37,935 nt of DNA from Colwellia sp. (GTDB lineage Bacteria; Pseudomonadota; Gammaproteobacteria; Enterobacterales; Alteromonadaceae): the NCBI GenBank assembly GCA_013215465.1, contig JABSOW010000032.1, positions 1 through 37,935 of the forward strand, in the 5' to 3' direction. The position numbers were made by a program, and so were the translations under genes. Positions 18,044-26,882 of the stretch are shown one piece after another; the stretch's first letter is position 1; each line of letters starts with the position of its first letter. Below the pieces are notes generated by a model that made no database searches, was not told the origin of the DNA, and saw only the letters and a list, made by a program, of their open reading frames with translations.

Positions 18044-18637
18044 ATGAAAACAATGACCAAAAATAAATTTAATAAAATAGCACCGATTGCTTTTTTAACT
18101 TGTTTGCTCATCAATCAAGCCGCTATTGCCGATGAGCAAAGCAATGTTAACGATTTAGCCAAGGTTTGCATGACATGTCATGGCCAAAAGGGAATTTCTA
18201 CCAACAATAAACACCCAAATTTGGCTGGGCAAAAACAGGGCTATCTTAACAAAGAAATTACAGCGTTTCGTGATGGAACACGTCATAACCCAGCGATGTT
18301 ACCTTTTGTTAATAAGCTTAGCGATGAGGATATTACCCAGTTAGCGGGTTATTTTTCAAAACAAAAGAATGATGCTAAAGCGAGCGAAACCTATAATAAA
18401 AAGGGAGAGAATGTTCGCGCTCGTTGTATTTCTTGCCATGGTATGAAGGGAATTACTGTAACGCAATTGTGGCCTAATTTAGCGGGGCAGCAGGCCAAGT
18501 ATCTACAAAAACAATTACGTGATTTTAAAAGTGGTGAGCGACAATCGCCTATCATGCAAGTAATTGCGCAAGAGTTAACGGATGAGCAGATAGTCGCTGT
18601 AGCAGAGTATTATAGCCAGCAAGCAGCGAGTCAGTAA
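18044..18637 (+). CDS. Dihaem cytochrome c4-type protein
   Basis: 197 residues. A signal peptide ends near AAIADE (about 30). Two similar class I domains follow, with haem sites CMTCH (42-46) and CISCH (128-132). Each has a GxxG loop, a PNLAGQ segment and a likely axial Met (M85 in NPAMLP, M171 in SPIMQV). Size and layout are those of cytochrome c4, a periplasmic carrier to the terminal oxidase. It is too small and of the wrong fold type to be MauG. AGGA sits 6 nt before the ATG. It is the last gene of the island before a strong terminator. Confidence 0.92.
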   Translation: MKTMTKNKFNKIAPIAFLTCLLINQAAIADEQSNVNDLAKVCMTCHGQKGISTNNKHPNLAGQKQGYLNKEITAFRDGTRHNPAMLPFVNKLSDEDITQLAGYFSKQKNDAKASETYNKKGENVRARCISCHGMKGITVTQLWPNLAGQQAKYLQKQLRDFKSGERQSPIMQVIAQELTDEQIVAVAEYYSQQAASQ

Positions 18638-18666
18638 GTCTATAAAGTTTAGCCAGCTGAAGCTAT

Positions 18667-18699
18667 ATCCAAGCTACCTCAAAATACAGGACTTGGCTG
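18667..18699. repeat. Extragenic hairpin repeat, copy 2 (CCAAGCTACCT type)
   Basis: This element shares the 11-mer CCAAGCTACCT (18669-18679) and the arm TTGGCTG (18692-18698) with the element at 13045-13085, in the same orientation. It again lies directly after a coding region. The arms can pair imperfectly. It looks like a short dispersed palindromic element of the genome, not a gene. Two copies in one window is thin evidence for a family. Confidence 0.5.
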
Positions 18700-18746
18700 A
18701 AATCAGAAATGTTTATCTAAGTTTTTGATTTAAAAGTTTATATTTA

Positions 18747-18787
18747 TGCCCCGTCGTAGACGAATTTGTCTACGACGGGGCATTTTT
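18747..18787 (+). terminator. Strong intrinsic terminator closing the amine island
   Basis: A perfect 15-bp GC-rich stem (18747-18761 with 18768-18782, arm TGCCCCGTCGTAGAC) with a 6-nt loop GAATTT is followed by TTTTT at 18783-18787. It lies about 110 nt after the cytochrome c4 stop. It is the clearest terminator in the window and marks the transcript end. Confidence 0.93.
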
Positions 18788-18811
18788 GGGTTTTAAAGCC
18801 AGGGTTAATAT

Positions 18812-19127
18812 GTGATAAATTCCCACGATAAAGTCACTTGTTGATTGGTTTACGCGTCGACAAAAATGTTTTTCTGATTTGAATTGCACAAATCGGGGCA
18901 TTAATCACCGAGAAAAAGATTGATATGCTGATGTTTTTTTGGAACCTTTAGAAGCCCAGCCCCACGACCCCGATGTAAAAGCTTTATTACGCCTTGCGGC
19001 TGTCTGGAATATTCCTGTCGCTAGTAATATTGCTACAGCAGAGTTTTTAATTAACTCTACTTTATTTGAACAAGATTATCAGCGAAAAGTGTCGGATTAT
19101 GCTCATTACCTTGCTGAAAGGGCTTAA
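18812..19127 (+). pseudogene. mgsA: Decayed methylglyoxal synthase gene remnant
   Basis: The C-terminal part is clear: [17 protein letters not shown] then [19 protein letters not shown], ending [10 protein letters not shown], matches the end of MgsA. Just upstream in another frame is [18 protein letters not shown] (18889-18942), the segment that should precede it. One base is missing at 18943-18944, which throws the frame. Before that, HDK (18824-18832) and LVDWFTRRQ (18837-18863) look like the N-terminal part. Roughly 35-40 residues between them, including the phosphate-binding loop, are gone. The active enzyme turns dihydroxyacetone phosphate into methylglyoxal; this copy cannot. The extreme 5' limit is approximate. 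Confidence 0.85.
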
Positions 19128-19283
19128 TTTTCAATAATAGGTGATGGACACTTTTAGTCCTTATAACTCAATAATGGAAAGTTCAACAAACTCTAATAAT
19201 AACTTTTATCTGTTGGTAAAAGCATATTGCTAATTAGGATTGAATTTTAAATGCCTCTAGATAAATGGGCAGGATAATTATTA

Positions 19284-20228
19284 CTACGAGTATTGTTTTA
19301 ATACTCTGCGTGTATCACTTGGCGACTCGCCATAATATTTTTTATAAGCGCTACTAAAATGAGTGCTATGGTTAAACCCCCATTTAAAAGCGATTTCAGT
19401 GATACTAATATTGATCGAATTTAAAATATCTTCACGGCTTTTTTCTAATCGGCTTTCCCAAATATAACGACTCACTGTTTGCTCACTTCGCGCAAAAGCT
19501 CTCGCCAATTGACGCGGAGAAGTATTTAATTCATTACATAAATTATCAATGCTAAGCTCAGGATCAGTGAGGTGTTTATCAATATAAGCTTTGCATTCAT
19601 GGTACAAAATGTTACCGCTTTTTTGGCTAGATTTAGTATAAGAGCTATTAAACAGCACCTCCGCATGGTGTATTACCTGCTTGCAAATACTATGCATTTC
19701 ACTCGTTGAAGACGGTGTCTTTTGTAACAACTTTAAAATAGCTTCATTAGACGATTTACCAAATTGCACATGGCTGTCAATCTTGATCAAGTCATCAATG
19801 CTTTTTTTACCGATAATTTCATTGGCAATATCACGTGGAATATCAACTACTATCATTTCCATATCGGCAGGAAACCCATGTCCATAAGGCTTCATAGTGT
19901 CATACATAATCAAATCACCTGGACGATGGTTTGAACAAGAACTTCCTTGATAAGAATAACCATTGCCTTTTAACATTAAACACATAAAAACACTTGCACG
20001 AGGGTCGTCAGCAATGTCAAAACGACTGCGCTGCACTGAATGTGCGCTTGCTGAAATATGGTTAACACGGAAAAAATCATAATCATCGTGATGAAGCGTA
20101 GCTTGTACTTGACTATTAGGGCAGTCAATACGAATGAGGTATTTGTTCACTTCATGTTCCCAGTAATTTTTTGCTAATTGGCCTGATACGTCCTTTGTTG
20201 AAACCAAAACAGAATTTTTAGTTAGCAT
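19284..20228 (-). CDS. Second AraC-family regulator, FeaR-like
   Basis: 314 residues. The N-terminal half is a FeaR/AraC_binding_2-type sensor (VFMCLMLKGNGYSYQG, HRPGDLIMYDTMKPYGHGF). The C-terminal HTH pair is ELSIDNLCNELNTSPRQLAR and ISITEIAFKWGFNHSTHFSS. ATG 20228 is chosen over GTG 20240 because the only good ribosome site, AGGTG, overlaps that GTG and stands 9 nt before the ATG. It is divergent from the GMC oxidoreductase gene, giving this island the same head-to-head design as the amine island, and is presumably its regulator. Sequence similarity to the first regulator is at family level, not that of a recent duplicate. The ligand is unknown. The 292-nt divergent gap to 20520 is AT-rich and shows no operator I would defend. 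Confidence 0.9.
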   Translation of the reverse strand: MLTKNSVLVSTKDVSGQLAKNYWEHEVNKYLIRIDCPNSQVQATLHHDDYDFFRVNHISASAHSVQRSRFDIADDPRASVFMCLMLKGNGYSYQGSSCSNHRPGDLIMYDTMKPYGHGFPADMEMIVVDIPRDIANEIIGKKSIDDLIKIDSHVQFGKSSNEAILKLLQKTPSSTSEMHSICKQVIHHAEVLFNSSYTKSSQKSGNILYHECKAYIDKHLTDPELSIDNLCNELNTSPRQLARAFARSEQTVSRYIWESRLEKSREDILNSINISITEIAFKWGFNHSTHFSSAYKKYYGESPSDTRRVLKQYS

Positions 20229-20520
20229 AATATTCTGCACCTATTTTTATTGTAAGAGTGACTAGCAGTTAAATTGTCATTTTTTTACTATGTTGTAAAC
20301 ATTTAATTATTATACGTGTTAATTAATTTTTTATTTTTATTGATATGTAATCCATATAAATGTCTCAACGCCTTAACTTTGATGGCCGTTACAAGTAAGA
20401 GTAGTTATTCTTTTTTATATATCCTTAAAACCAATAGTAAAAGTAAATAACACGTTAAGTTTATTTATTCGTAAGGTTTTTTCTTGCAGCTTTATAAAAA
20501 TAATTTAAATGGGGAGAAAA

Positions 20521-22113
20521 ATGTCTAATATTAAAAAGCAATATGAATACATTGTTATTGGAGGTGGATCAGCCGGATGTGTAATAACAAATCGCCTAGC
20601 TAAAGCAGGTAAACAAGTATTATTACTTGAAGAAGGGCCTGCTGATAACAGTATCTTTGTTCATATTCCAGCAACTTTTATTCGCGTAATAGGCACAGAA
20701 CGTACTTTTATATATCGATCTAAAACGTCACCTGAATTAAACGGGCGTGCTACAACTATTCCCCAAGGCCGTACTTTAGGTGGCGGCTCTTCTGTCAATG
20801 CGATGGTATATATTCGTGGGCAAGCAGAAGACTATAATGATTGGGCCAAAAGTGGCTGCGCTGGTTGGGAGTGGGAAAATGTATTACCTGTTTTTAAACG
20901 CGCAGAGAACAATGAACGCTTGGCCAATGATTACCATGGTACCCAAGGAAGTTTGAAAGTTTCTGACGCTAAGCATAAACATCCTCTTTCATTAGCTTTT
21001 ATTCGAGCAGCTCAAGAAGCGGGTTATGCACACAATGATGATTTTAATGGCGAATCTCAAGCTGGTGTGGGTTTTTATCAAACAACAACGGTTAATGGTA
21101 AAAGAGGCTCTACAGCGGCTACTTATTTAGCTGAAGTGAAAAATTTACCTAATGTCACCATATTAACTCATGCAAAAGTACAACGCCTTTTATTAACGGA
21201 TAATAAAGTTACTGGCGTTGTTTATAAAAATAAAGAGAACACTGAAATAAGCGTATTTTCTAAAAATGAAGTGATATTAACCGCTGGTGCACTGGCAAGC
21301 CCCAAAATACTTATGCATTCAGGTATTGGGCCTGAAAATGTATTGAAATCTGTAAACATTGACCCTGTAAAAATTCTCGACGGTGTAGGTAAAAATTACC
21401 AAGATCATCTGGAAATCTCTATATATGGCCGTACCAAAGCACCTATTTCTTTATTAGGTCAAGATAAAGGCTTAAAAGCGATTAAAAATGGAGCTCAATA
21501 TTTTCCTTTTCATTCTGGTTTACTGACATCAACTGTTGTTGAATCAGGTGGCTTTATCGACTCAACAGGCGAAGGGCGCCCTGATATACAGTTTCATGTT
21601 TTACCTACTTTAGTTGGTGATGCCGATAGAGAGCCCATAGATGGACATGGCATATCAATAAACCCTTGCTTTTTAAGACCTAAATCACGTGGCGAGGTTG
21701 TAATAACATCAAACAATCCAGATGAGCCTGTAGAAATTGATGCCCGATATTTAACCGAACCTAGTGATGTCGATGCAATGGTGAGAGGTTTAAAAATAGC
21801 TCGAAATATTATTCGCCAACCGTCAATGTCAGCAATTATAGAACAAGAGTTATTACCCTCTTCAAAGAAAGAAGTCAGTGACGATGAACTGATAGCTCAT
21901 ATTAGAAAATACGCTAAAACCGTTTATCACCCTGTGGGAACATGCAAAATGGGAATGGACGATAATGCCGTTGTTGACCCGACATTACGGGTTCATGGTA
22001 TTAAAGGCTTACGAATTTGTGATGCTTCCATCATGCCATCTTTAGTTAGTGGCAATACCAATGCACCAACCATCATGATTGCAGAGCGCTGTGCAGACTT
22101 TATTTTAGCATAA
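20521..22113 (+). CDS. GMC-family FAD oxidoreductase (alcohol/choline dehydrogenase-like)
   Basis: 530 residues. The FAD-binding Rossmann motif IGGGSAGCVITNRLA is at residues about 13-27, followed by GMC signature 1 around GRTLGGGSSVNAMVY, signature 2 around GALASPKILMHSGIG, and the C-terminal catalytic region HPVGTCKMG with GNTNAPTIMIAE. The active-site His and Asn of the family are present. There is no signal peptide. ATG 20521 is used because GGGGAG directly upstream is its ribosome site; the earlier ATG at 20509 would overlap that site. BetA, AlkJ and polyethylene-glycol dehydrogenases belong here; they oxidise primary alcohols to aldehydes. No betB or choline transporter adjoins, so choline is only one option. 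It is the first gene of the second island, followed by a TonB receptor. Confidence 0.93.
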   Translation: MSNIKKQYEYIVIGGGSAGCVITNRLAKAGKQVLLLEEGPADNSIFVHIPATFIRVIGTERTFIYRSKTSPELNGRATTIPQGRTLGGGSSVNAMVYIRGQAEDYNDWAKSGCAGWEWENVLPVFKRAENNERLANDYHGTQGSLKVSDAKHKHPLSLAFIRAAQEAGYAHNDDFNGESQAGVGFYQTTTVNGKRGSTAATYLAEVKNLPNVTILTHAKVQRLLLTDNKVTGVVYKNKENTEISVFSKNEVILTAGALASPKILMHSGIGPENVLKSVNIDPVKILDGVGKNYQDHLEISIYGRTKAPISLLGQDKGLKAIKNGAQYFPFHSGLLTSTVVESGGFIDSTGEGRPDIQFHVLPTLVGDADREPIDGHGISINPCFLRPKSRGEVVITSNNPDEPVEIDARYLTEPSDVDAMVRGLKIARNIIRQPSMSAIIEQELLPSSKKEVSDDELIAHIRKYAKTVYHPVGTCKMGMDDNAVVDPTLRVHGIKGLRICDASIMPSLVSGNTNAPTIMIAERCADFILA

Positions 22114-22188
22114 AAAAAATGAATGATTCAAACCGAATTAGATAGTGAAAACTTAATGATGACAAAATTAATAACAGGGGAAACAATA

Positions 22189-24579
22189 ATGAATAATAAA
22201 ACATTAATAAACGTAGCATTACAAAAGCACTTTAAACGCAGTTTAGTGCTTTTACCACTTATGGCAACAGTACCATTTCTTGCTAATGCAGTAGAAGTAG
22301 AAAAAGAGGTTAAGGAAAAAGTTGTAGGGATAGAAATAATAGAAGTTACTGCACGTAAAAGAGTTGAGAGCATACAGTCAACTCCAATTGCTATTTCAGC
22401 CTTTACAAAAACGGCAATGGCAAATCGCGGTATGCAAAGTAGTGCTGACGTAGGCAACTTTACACCCAATGTTCAGTTTGATACGTCTTCTTCTTTTGCT
22501 GGCGCATCAACTTTTCAAGGTTACATCCGAGGAATAGGGCAGAGTGATTTTGCCATCAATACTGATCCCGGTGTTGGTGTATATGTTGATGGTGTTTATT
22601 ACGCAAGAACCGTTGGCTCTGTTATTGATTTGATGGATGTAGAAAGAATAGAAGTACTAAAGGGGCCACAAGGAACCTTGTTTGGTCGAAATACCATTGG
22701 TGGCGCGCTTAATATTATAACGGCGGCACCAAACGATGAATTTGATTTTACTGGCGAGGTTACCTTAGGTGATTTCAATCGCAAAGACGCTAGTGCGTTT
22801 ATCACTATGCCATTAACAGATGATTTATATACCAGTTTTGCCATATCAATGCGAAACCGAGATGGCTATCAAGAGCGGATAACACTTGATGGTGTTGCAA
22901 ATGAAAATCTGGGACTGCCACTCGATCAAATATTAACGGCGGATCAAAATAACGGCCGTAAACAAGGTGCGGTTAATAATCAAACGCTACGTGCAAAAGC
23001 TCTTTGGTATATTTCTGACAACGTAGAAGCAACGTTTACTTTTGATTATGCCAGTGTACGAGATACCGCAACAGCCACAACTTTATTGGAAGTTGAGGGT
23101 GATGATCTTCGTTCATTATTTAATGGCTGTGTTTTAGGTTTAGCACCTGCTGAAATTTGCAACACATCAGCTTTTATCGCCAATGAAACATTGTTATTCG
23201 ATAATAAATTTTTAACTGGTGATATTGATAAAACATATGCTTCTGGCGCTAACTACAGCAATATTGACTCAGGAGGACTATCTGCTATTTTTAATTGGGA
23301 TATATCTGAAGATATCAGTCTGACCAGTATCTCGGCGTTTCGAAAACTCGATGGCGCATTTGGTGTCGATCTTGATGGCTCGCCACTTGCCTACGATCAA
23401 ACGACCTTCACCATGGATACAGAGCAATGGAGTCAAGAATTTCAGCTTAATGGTGATATTGGGATATTTACCTACACAGGTGGCGTTTATTTTTATAATG
23501 AAGAAGCAACGCAGCAAGATTTTGTGCCAATTGCCGGCGGGCTTATTCAAGTGGCGGGCGGAAATTCCCAAGAAACTGATGCCGTAGCATTATTTGGCGA
23601 AACGAATATAAATGTTACTAGTGATTTTTCAATAACGCTTGGTGTGAGATATACCGAAGAAGAGAAAGTAGTACTGTTGGATCAAAAAAGTTTAAATCCT
23701 GAATTTTTTATTGCCACTGGCTTCCCTGAAGCAGGGTTTCCTAGAGAAGATAAAACTTATCTTGGGCCAGAAGAACCTCAGAAACTAAAGTTTGATAATA
23801 CTTCTGTGCGAGTTGGGCTTAATTGGCAAATAAATAAAGATTTATTCACTTATGCTAGTTTCTCTCAAGGTTTCAAATCTGGTGGTATTACCACCAGACT
23901 TACGGCGCCCTTTAATCCAGAAATTGCGATTGGTGGTCTGACTAACCTAACTTTTAATGAAGAGACCGTTGATTCTTATGAAATTGGCTTTAAAGGCAGT
24001 TTTTATGACAATCATGTAAGGTTTAATGTTGCGTTATTTCAAAACAACTTTGACGATATACAGATTGTCGTTCAACGCGGAGTGACTCCTGCCAATGAAA
24101 ATGCTGGTGCAGCAGAAATCACTGGTTTTGAAGTGGATTTTGAGGCATTGCTAACTGAAGATCTAAACATAAATTTTGCGTTAGGCTTACTTGATGCAAA
24201 ATATACTGAATTAAATGATCTGGTTGGATTGGATCCAAATGATACTGAACTACCCAATACACCAGAAATGACCGCGAGTGTTGCATTAAATTGGCATCCA
24301 ACTGAAAGTATTGGCTTCAATGTCAATTATAGCTATACCAGCGAAGTGTATAACGATTTTGAAAATACAGAGTTGTTAAAGGCTGACTCTAGCGCAATTA
24401 TAGGGGCATCAATCAAGTATTCTTCACCACAAGAGAAATGGTCTGTTACTGGTGGTGTAACCAATTTGACGGATGAACGCAGATTAATCTCTGGCTTTAA
24501 TGCCGGCGCACTTAATTTCGTTGTTGGCTCGTATAACCGACCTCGTGAAATGTATGTGACACTTGGGTATAACTTCTAA
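22189..24579 (+). CDS. TonB-dependent outer-membrane receptor of the GMC island
   Basis: 796 residues. A signal peptide ends near LANAVE (about 34). TonB box region IEVTARKRVESIQ, plug motifs GYIRGIGQSDF and VEVLKGPQGTLFGRNTIGG, and barrel blocks YTEEEK and SQGFKSGG follow; it ends in GYNF with the expected terminal Phe. ATG 22189 is chosen because AGGGGAAA lies before it; an earlier in-frame ATG at 22123 would add 22 residues that spoil the signal peptide. It belongs to the receptor type common in Alteromonadales and sphingomonads for non-iron organic substrates, judged by general likeness only. It starts 75 nt after the GMC gene, so one transcript is likely. Confidence 0.94.
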   Translation: MNNKTLINVALQKHFKRSLVLLPLMATVPFLANAVEVEKEVKEKVVGIEIIEVTARKRVESIQSTPIAISAFTKTAMANRGMQSSADVGNFTPNVQFDTSSSFAGASTFQGYIRGIGQSDFAINTDPGVGVYVDGVYYARTVGSVIDLMDVERIEVLKGPQGTLFGRNTIGGALNIITAAPNDEFDFTGEVTLGDFNRKDASAFITMPLTDDLYTSFAISMRNRDGYQERITLDGVANENLGLPLDQILTADQNNGRKQGAVNNQTLRAKALWYISDNVEATFTFDYASVRDTATATTLLEVEGDDLRSLFNGCVLGLAPAEICNTSAFIANETLLFDNKFLTGDIDKTYASGANYSNIDSGGLSAIFNWDISEDISLTSISAFRKLDGAFGVDLDGSPLAYDQTTFTMDTEQWSQEFQLNGDIGIFTYTGGVYFYNEEATQQDFVPIAGGLIQVAGGNSQETDAVALFGETNINVTSDFSITLGVRYTEEEKVVLLDQKSLNPEFFIATGFPEAGFPREDKTYLGPEEPQKLKFDNTSVRVGLNWQINKDLFTYASFSQGFKSGGITTRLTAPFNPEIAIGGLTNLTFNEETVDSYEIGFKGSFYDNHVRFNVALFQNNFDDIQIVVQRGVTPANENAGAAEITGFEVDFEALLTEDLNINFALGLLDAKYTELNDLVGLDPNDTELPNTPEMTASVALNWHPTESIGFNVNYSYTSEVYNDFENTELLKADSSAIIGASIKYSSPQEKWSVTGGVTNLTDERRLISGFNAGALNFVVGSYNRPREMYVTLGYNF

Positions 24580-24640
24580 ATCAGTGATTGAAGAACAACG
24601 TTAAGAACGGATGGAAAGTTAACAATGTTGTAGTGAGAGG

Positions 24641-24670
24641 GCAGTGTCAGTTTTGGCGCTGCTTTTCTTT
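24641..24670 (+). terminator. Possible weak terminator after the second TonB receptor
   Basis: GCAGTG (24641-24646) can pair with CGCTGC (24657-24662, one G-U pair) over a 10-nt loop, followed by TTTTCTTT. The stem is short and no other terminator is seen before the next gene at 24765, so partial readthrough into the SMP-30-like gene is plausible. Confidence 0.45.
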
Positions 24671-24764
24671 ATCTGAGTCAACCCTGCGTATAGCGCTTGT
24701 GAATGTATAATTCTTATATTTTTGCTTGGATTAATACGCCAGTTGAAACTAACAGGAGTTTGTA

Positions 24765-25625
24765 ATGAAAAATAAAATTAAGGCGATAATAGTATTAGTT
24801 GGATTTACCCTAATAGGGCAGGTATATGCTGAGCAACCAATATGGAGTGCTTCAGGTTTAAAGATGCCGGAATCAGTTGAATACGATGTGAAACATGATA
24901 GATATTATGCATCAAATATGAACGGTGGCCTTATGGAGCAAGATGGAAATGGCAGTATTGCGCTACTCGATAGTAAGGGAAAATTAATTGATCCAGACTG
25001 GGTTAGCGGTTTGCATTCACCCAAGGGACTGGCACTACATAAAGATAGGCTTTATGTTGCTGATGTTAAACAGTTAGTTGTTATCGATGTTACAGCAGCT
25101 AAGATAATTGCGCGTTATAATGCCGATGATTCAAAGGTTTTAAATGGTATAACTGTTAGCGAACACGGCAAAGTCTATATTTCTGACTGGTTTGGCAATA
25201 GTATTTATACGTTAGATGATGGTGAGTTAACAGTTTGGTTAGCCAATGATGCATTGGAGTCGCCTAATGGACTCGCGGTAAACAAAGATTATCTTTATGT
25301 TGCCAGTTGGGGCAAAAATCTTAAAGAAGACTTTACCACCGAAACGTCAGGAAGCATCAAAAAAATATCGTTAGCAACCCAAAAGATCGAAACCATTATG
25401 CCTGAGCGATGGGTTAATTTAGACGGTATTTCGCTTTATGGTAAAGATAAATGGTTGGTTAGTGATTTTATTAATGGCGATATTTTGTTAATTGACCGCC
25501 AAGGAAAAATTGAAAAGAACATTAAAATAAAAAAAGGTACGGCGGACTTTTATCATATTATTGATAAAAATCTAGTTGTCGTACCATTACTTTTTGATAA
25601 TCAGGTGGTTGCTTACAAACTTTAA
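24765..25625 (+). CDS. Periplasmic SMP-30/gluconolactonase-like beta-propeller protein
   Basis: 286 residues. A signal peptide ends at VYAEQ (about 22), so it is exported. Six-bladed propeller repeats of the SMP-30/NHL type follow. Candidate metal ligands occupy family positions: E36 in MPESVEYD, N127 in LNGITV, N168 in SPNGLAVN and D220 in NLDGIS. AGGAG is 5 nt before TTTGT-ATG. Family members hydrolyse sugar lactones or other esters, but many exported NHL proteins have no known activity. Downstream of a GMC alcohol oxidase-type gene, lactone hydrolysis is an attractive but unproven idea. Confidence 0.85.
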   Translation: MKNKIKAIIVLVGFTLIGQVYAEQPIWSASGLKMPESVEYDVKHDRYYASNMNGGLMEQDGNGSIALLDSKGKLIDPDWVSGLHSPKGLALHKDRLYVADVKQLVVIDVTAAKIIARYNADDSKVLNGITVSEHGKVYISDWFGNSIYTLDDGELTVWLANDALESPNGLAVNKDYLYVASWGKNLKEDFTTETSGSIKKISLATQKIETIMPERWVNLDGISLYGKDKWLVSDFINGDILLIDRQGKIEKNIKIKKGTADFYHIIDKNLVVVPLLFDNQVVAYKL

Positions 25626-25704
25626 ATTTACATTCAGTCAAGAACACTATTTTGTTTTTAGGCATTACCCACTTGGTCAAATTCTTTTAGTACAGAGGTG
25701 TCCC

Positions 25705-26820
25705 TTGAAAGAAGAAAATTTTATGAGAGAATCTGTTCAATTAAATGCAAAAAACACTTTATTTAAGCAGCCTTTATTAGGGGGGATTAGCTTAGTTTTT
25801 GTTATAGTCATGTGCTTATTAATTATTACTAGTTTTTCAGCTGAAATATTTGCTAGTTGGGTATCGTTTTTATTTATGTGTTGTGTACCAACCCAAATAA
25901 TATGCGGTTTAGTTTGGAGTTGCCAGTACCCTGAAAAAGTAGCTTGCTTAAGACAACCATATAAAGGATTGGTTTATTTATCTATTTCTATAGTTGGCGG
26001 TCTTTTACTTGCAATCACTATTCTTTTTGTTGTTGCTCAAGGTGCAATGCCGCCAGGGCCGCAACATAACATTTTTATTATTTTATTTATTACTAATATG
26101 TTTTGGCTCGTAGGTATTCTTCAATGTCAGCCATTTATAACTTTCTTTAAAAAGCCATTTTTATTGGCATTAATGATATTAATTAGCGCTTTTGTTATTA
26201 CCTATATATTATTTTTCTTTGTTATTAATTTTGAGTTTATTGCTAACTCTCCTATTTATCTAGCACAACTAGATGGTGGAGGTCCTGTAATGGCATTTGA
26301 CTTTTTAACCTTTGCAGTAACAACCGTTGCTGCAATTATGGTGCTTATTGTTATTGACTTTAAACCTATAGCCAAGCTTCCTGGTGCTGATAAAACACCA
26401 CTATTTATTTTGTGGTCGGTAGTTGTGGTTCTTTTATTGTCTACTCTAGTTAAAACTACGTTTGTCGTTGTTTTAGGTTTTGATCAAATAGTCTATATGG
26501 TCATGGTTCCTATTTCGTTTATTTTTGGTGCGTTTATTTTACTAAATTTATATGAAAAGAGCTTACTCACCTTTTTTAGTGAAGCTTATCAAACCTATAT
26601 CAGTCTTGTTATTTGCTTAATTTTTACTGTTATTATTTATCAACTATTTATGGTTCTTGGCCCACTAGTGAGTGGCGATATGCTATCAGGATCTCCTAGT
26701 TATGAATTAAACTTTTGGGTAGCAAATGCCATGCTTTCGATCTGCTTTCCATTGATAGTGTTACACACTGACTTTCTACAACATTGGCCATTTCGCTCAG
26801 ATAACAGCCGTATAAGTTAA
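25705..26820 (+). CDS. Uncharacterised ten-helix membrane protein
   Basis: 371 residues from TTG 25705, chosen because AGAGG stands 6 nt upstream; ATG 25723 is the alternative and would remove six residues. The open frame extends further left into the previous gene, but those residues are not credible. About ten strongly hydrophobic helices are spread along the whole length. The inner loops are short, and conspicuous segments are QGAMPPGPQHN and AQLDGGGPVMAF. I do not recognise the family. Polytopic layout suggests a transporter or membrane sensor. It follows the SMP-30-like gene by 79 nt on the same strand, so it may serve the GMC island's substrate. Confidence 0.8.
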   Translation: MKEENFMRESVQLNAKNTLFKQPLLGGISLVFVIVMCLLIITSFSAEIFASWVSFLFMCCVPTQIICGLVWSCQYPEKVACLRQPYKGLVYLSISIVGGLLLAITILFVVAQGAMPPGPQHNIFIILFITNMFWLVGILQCQPFITFFKKPFLLALMILISAFVITYILFFFVINFEFIANSPIYLAQLDGGGPVMAFDFLTFAVTTVAAIMVLIVIDFKPIAKLPGADKTPLFILWSVVVVLLLSTLVKTTFVVVLGFDQIVYMVMVPISFIFGAFILLNLYEKSLLTFFSEAYQTYISLVICLIFTVIIYQLFMVLGPLVSGDMLSGSPSYELNFWVANAMLSICFPLIVLHTDFLQHWPFRSDNSRIS

Positions 26821-26882
26821 GTTATCAGTTTTTTTGAAGGATGTGGGTATCCTTTACAGATGATTTTAACCGATGAATAGTT

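Noticed and set aside
18044..18637. Dihaem cytochrome as a possible MauG
   Set aside because: It is 197 residues with two tandem cytochrome c4-type domains; MauG is much longer and of the CcpA type.
26837..26857. AAGGAT/ATCCTT hairpin as terminator of the membrane protein gene
   Set aside because: There is no T-tract on the 3' side for either strand; the T-run precedes the stem.
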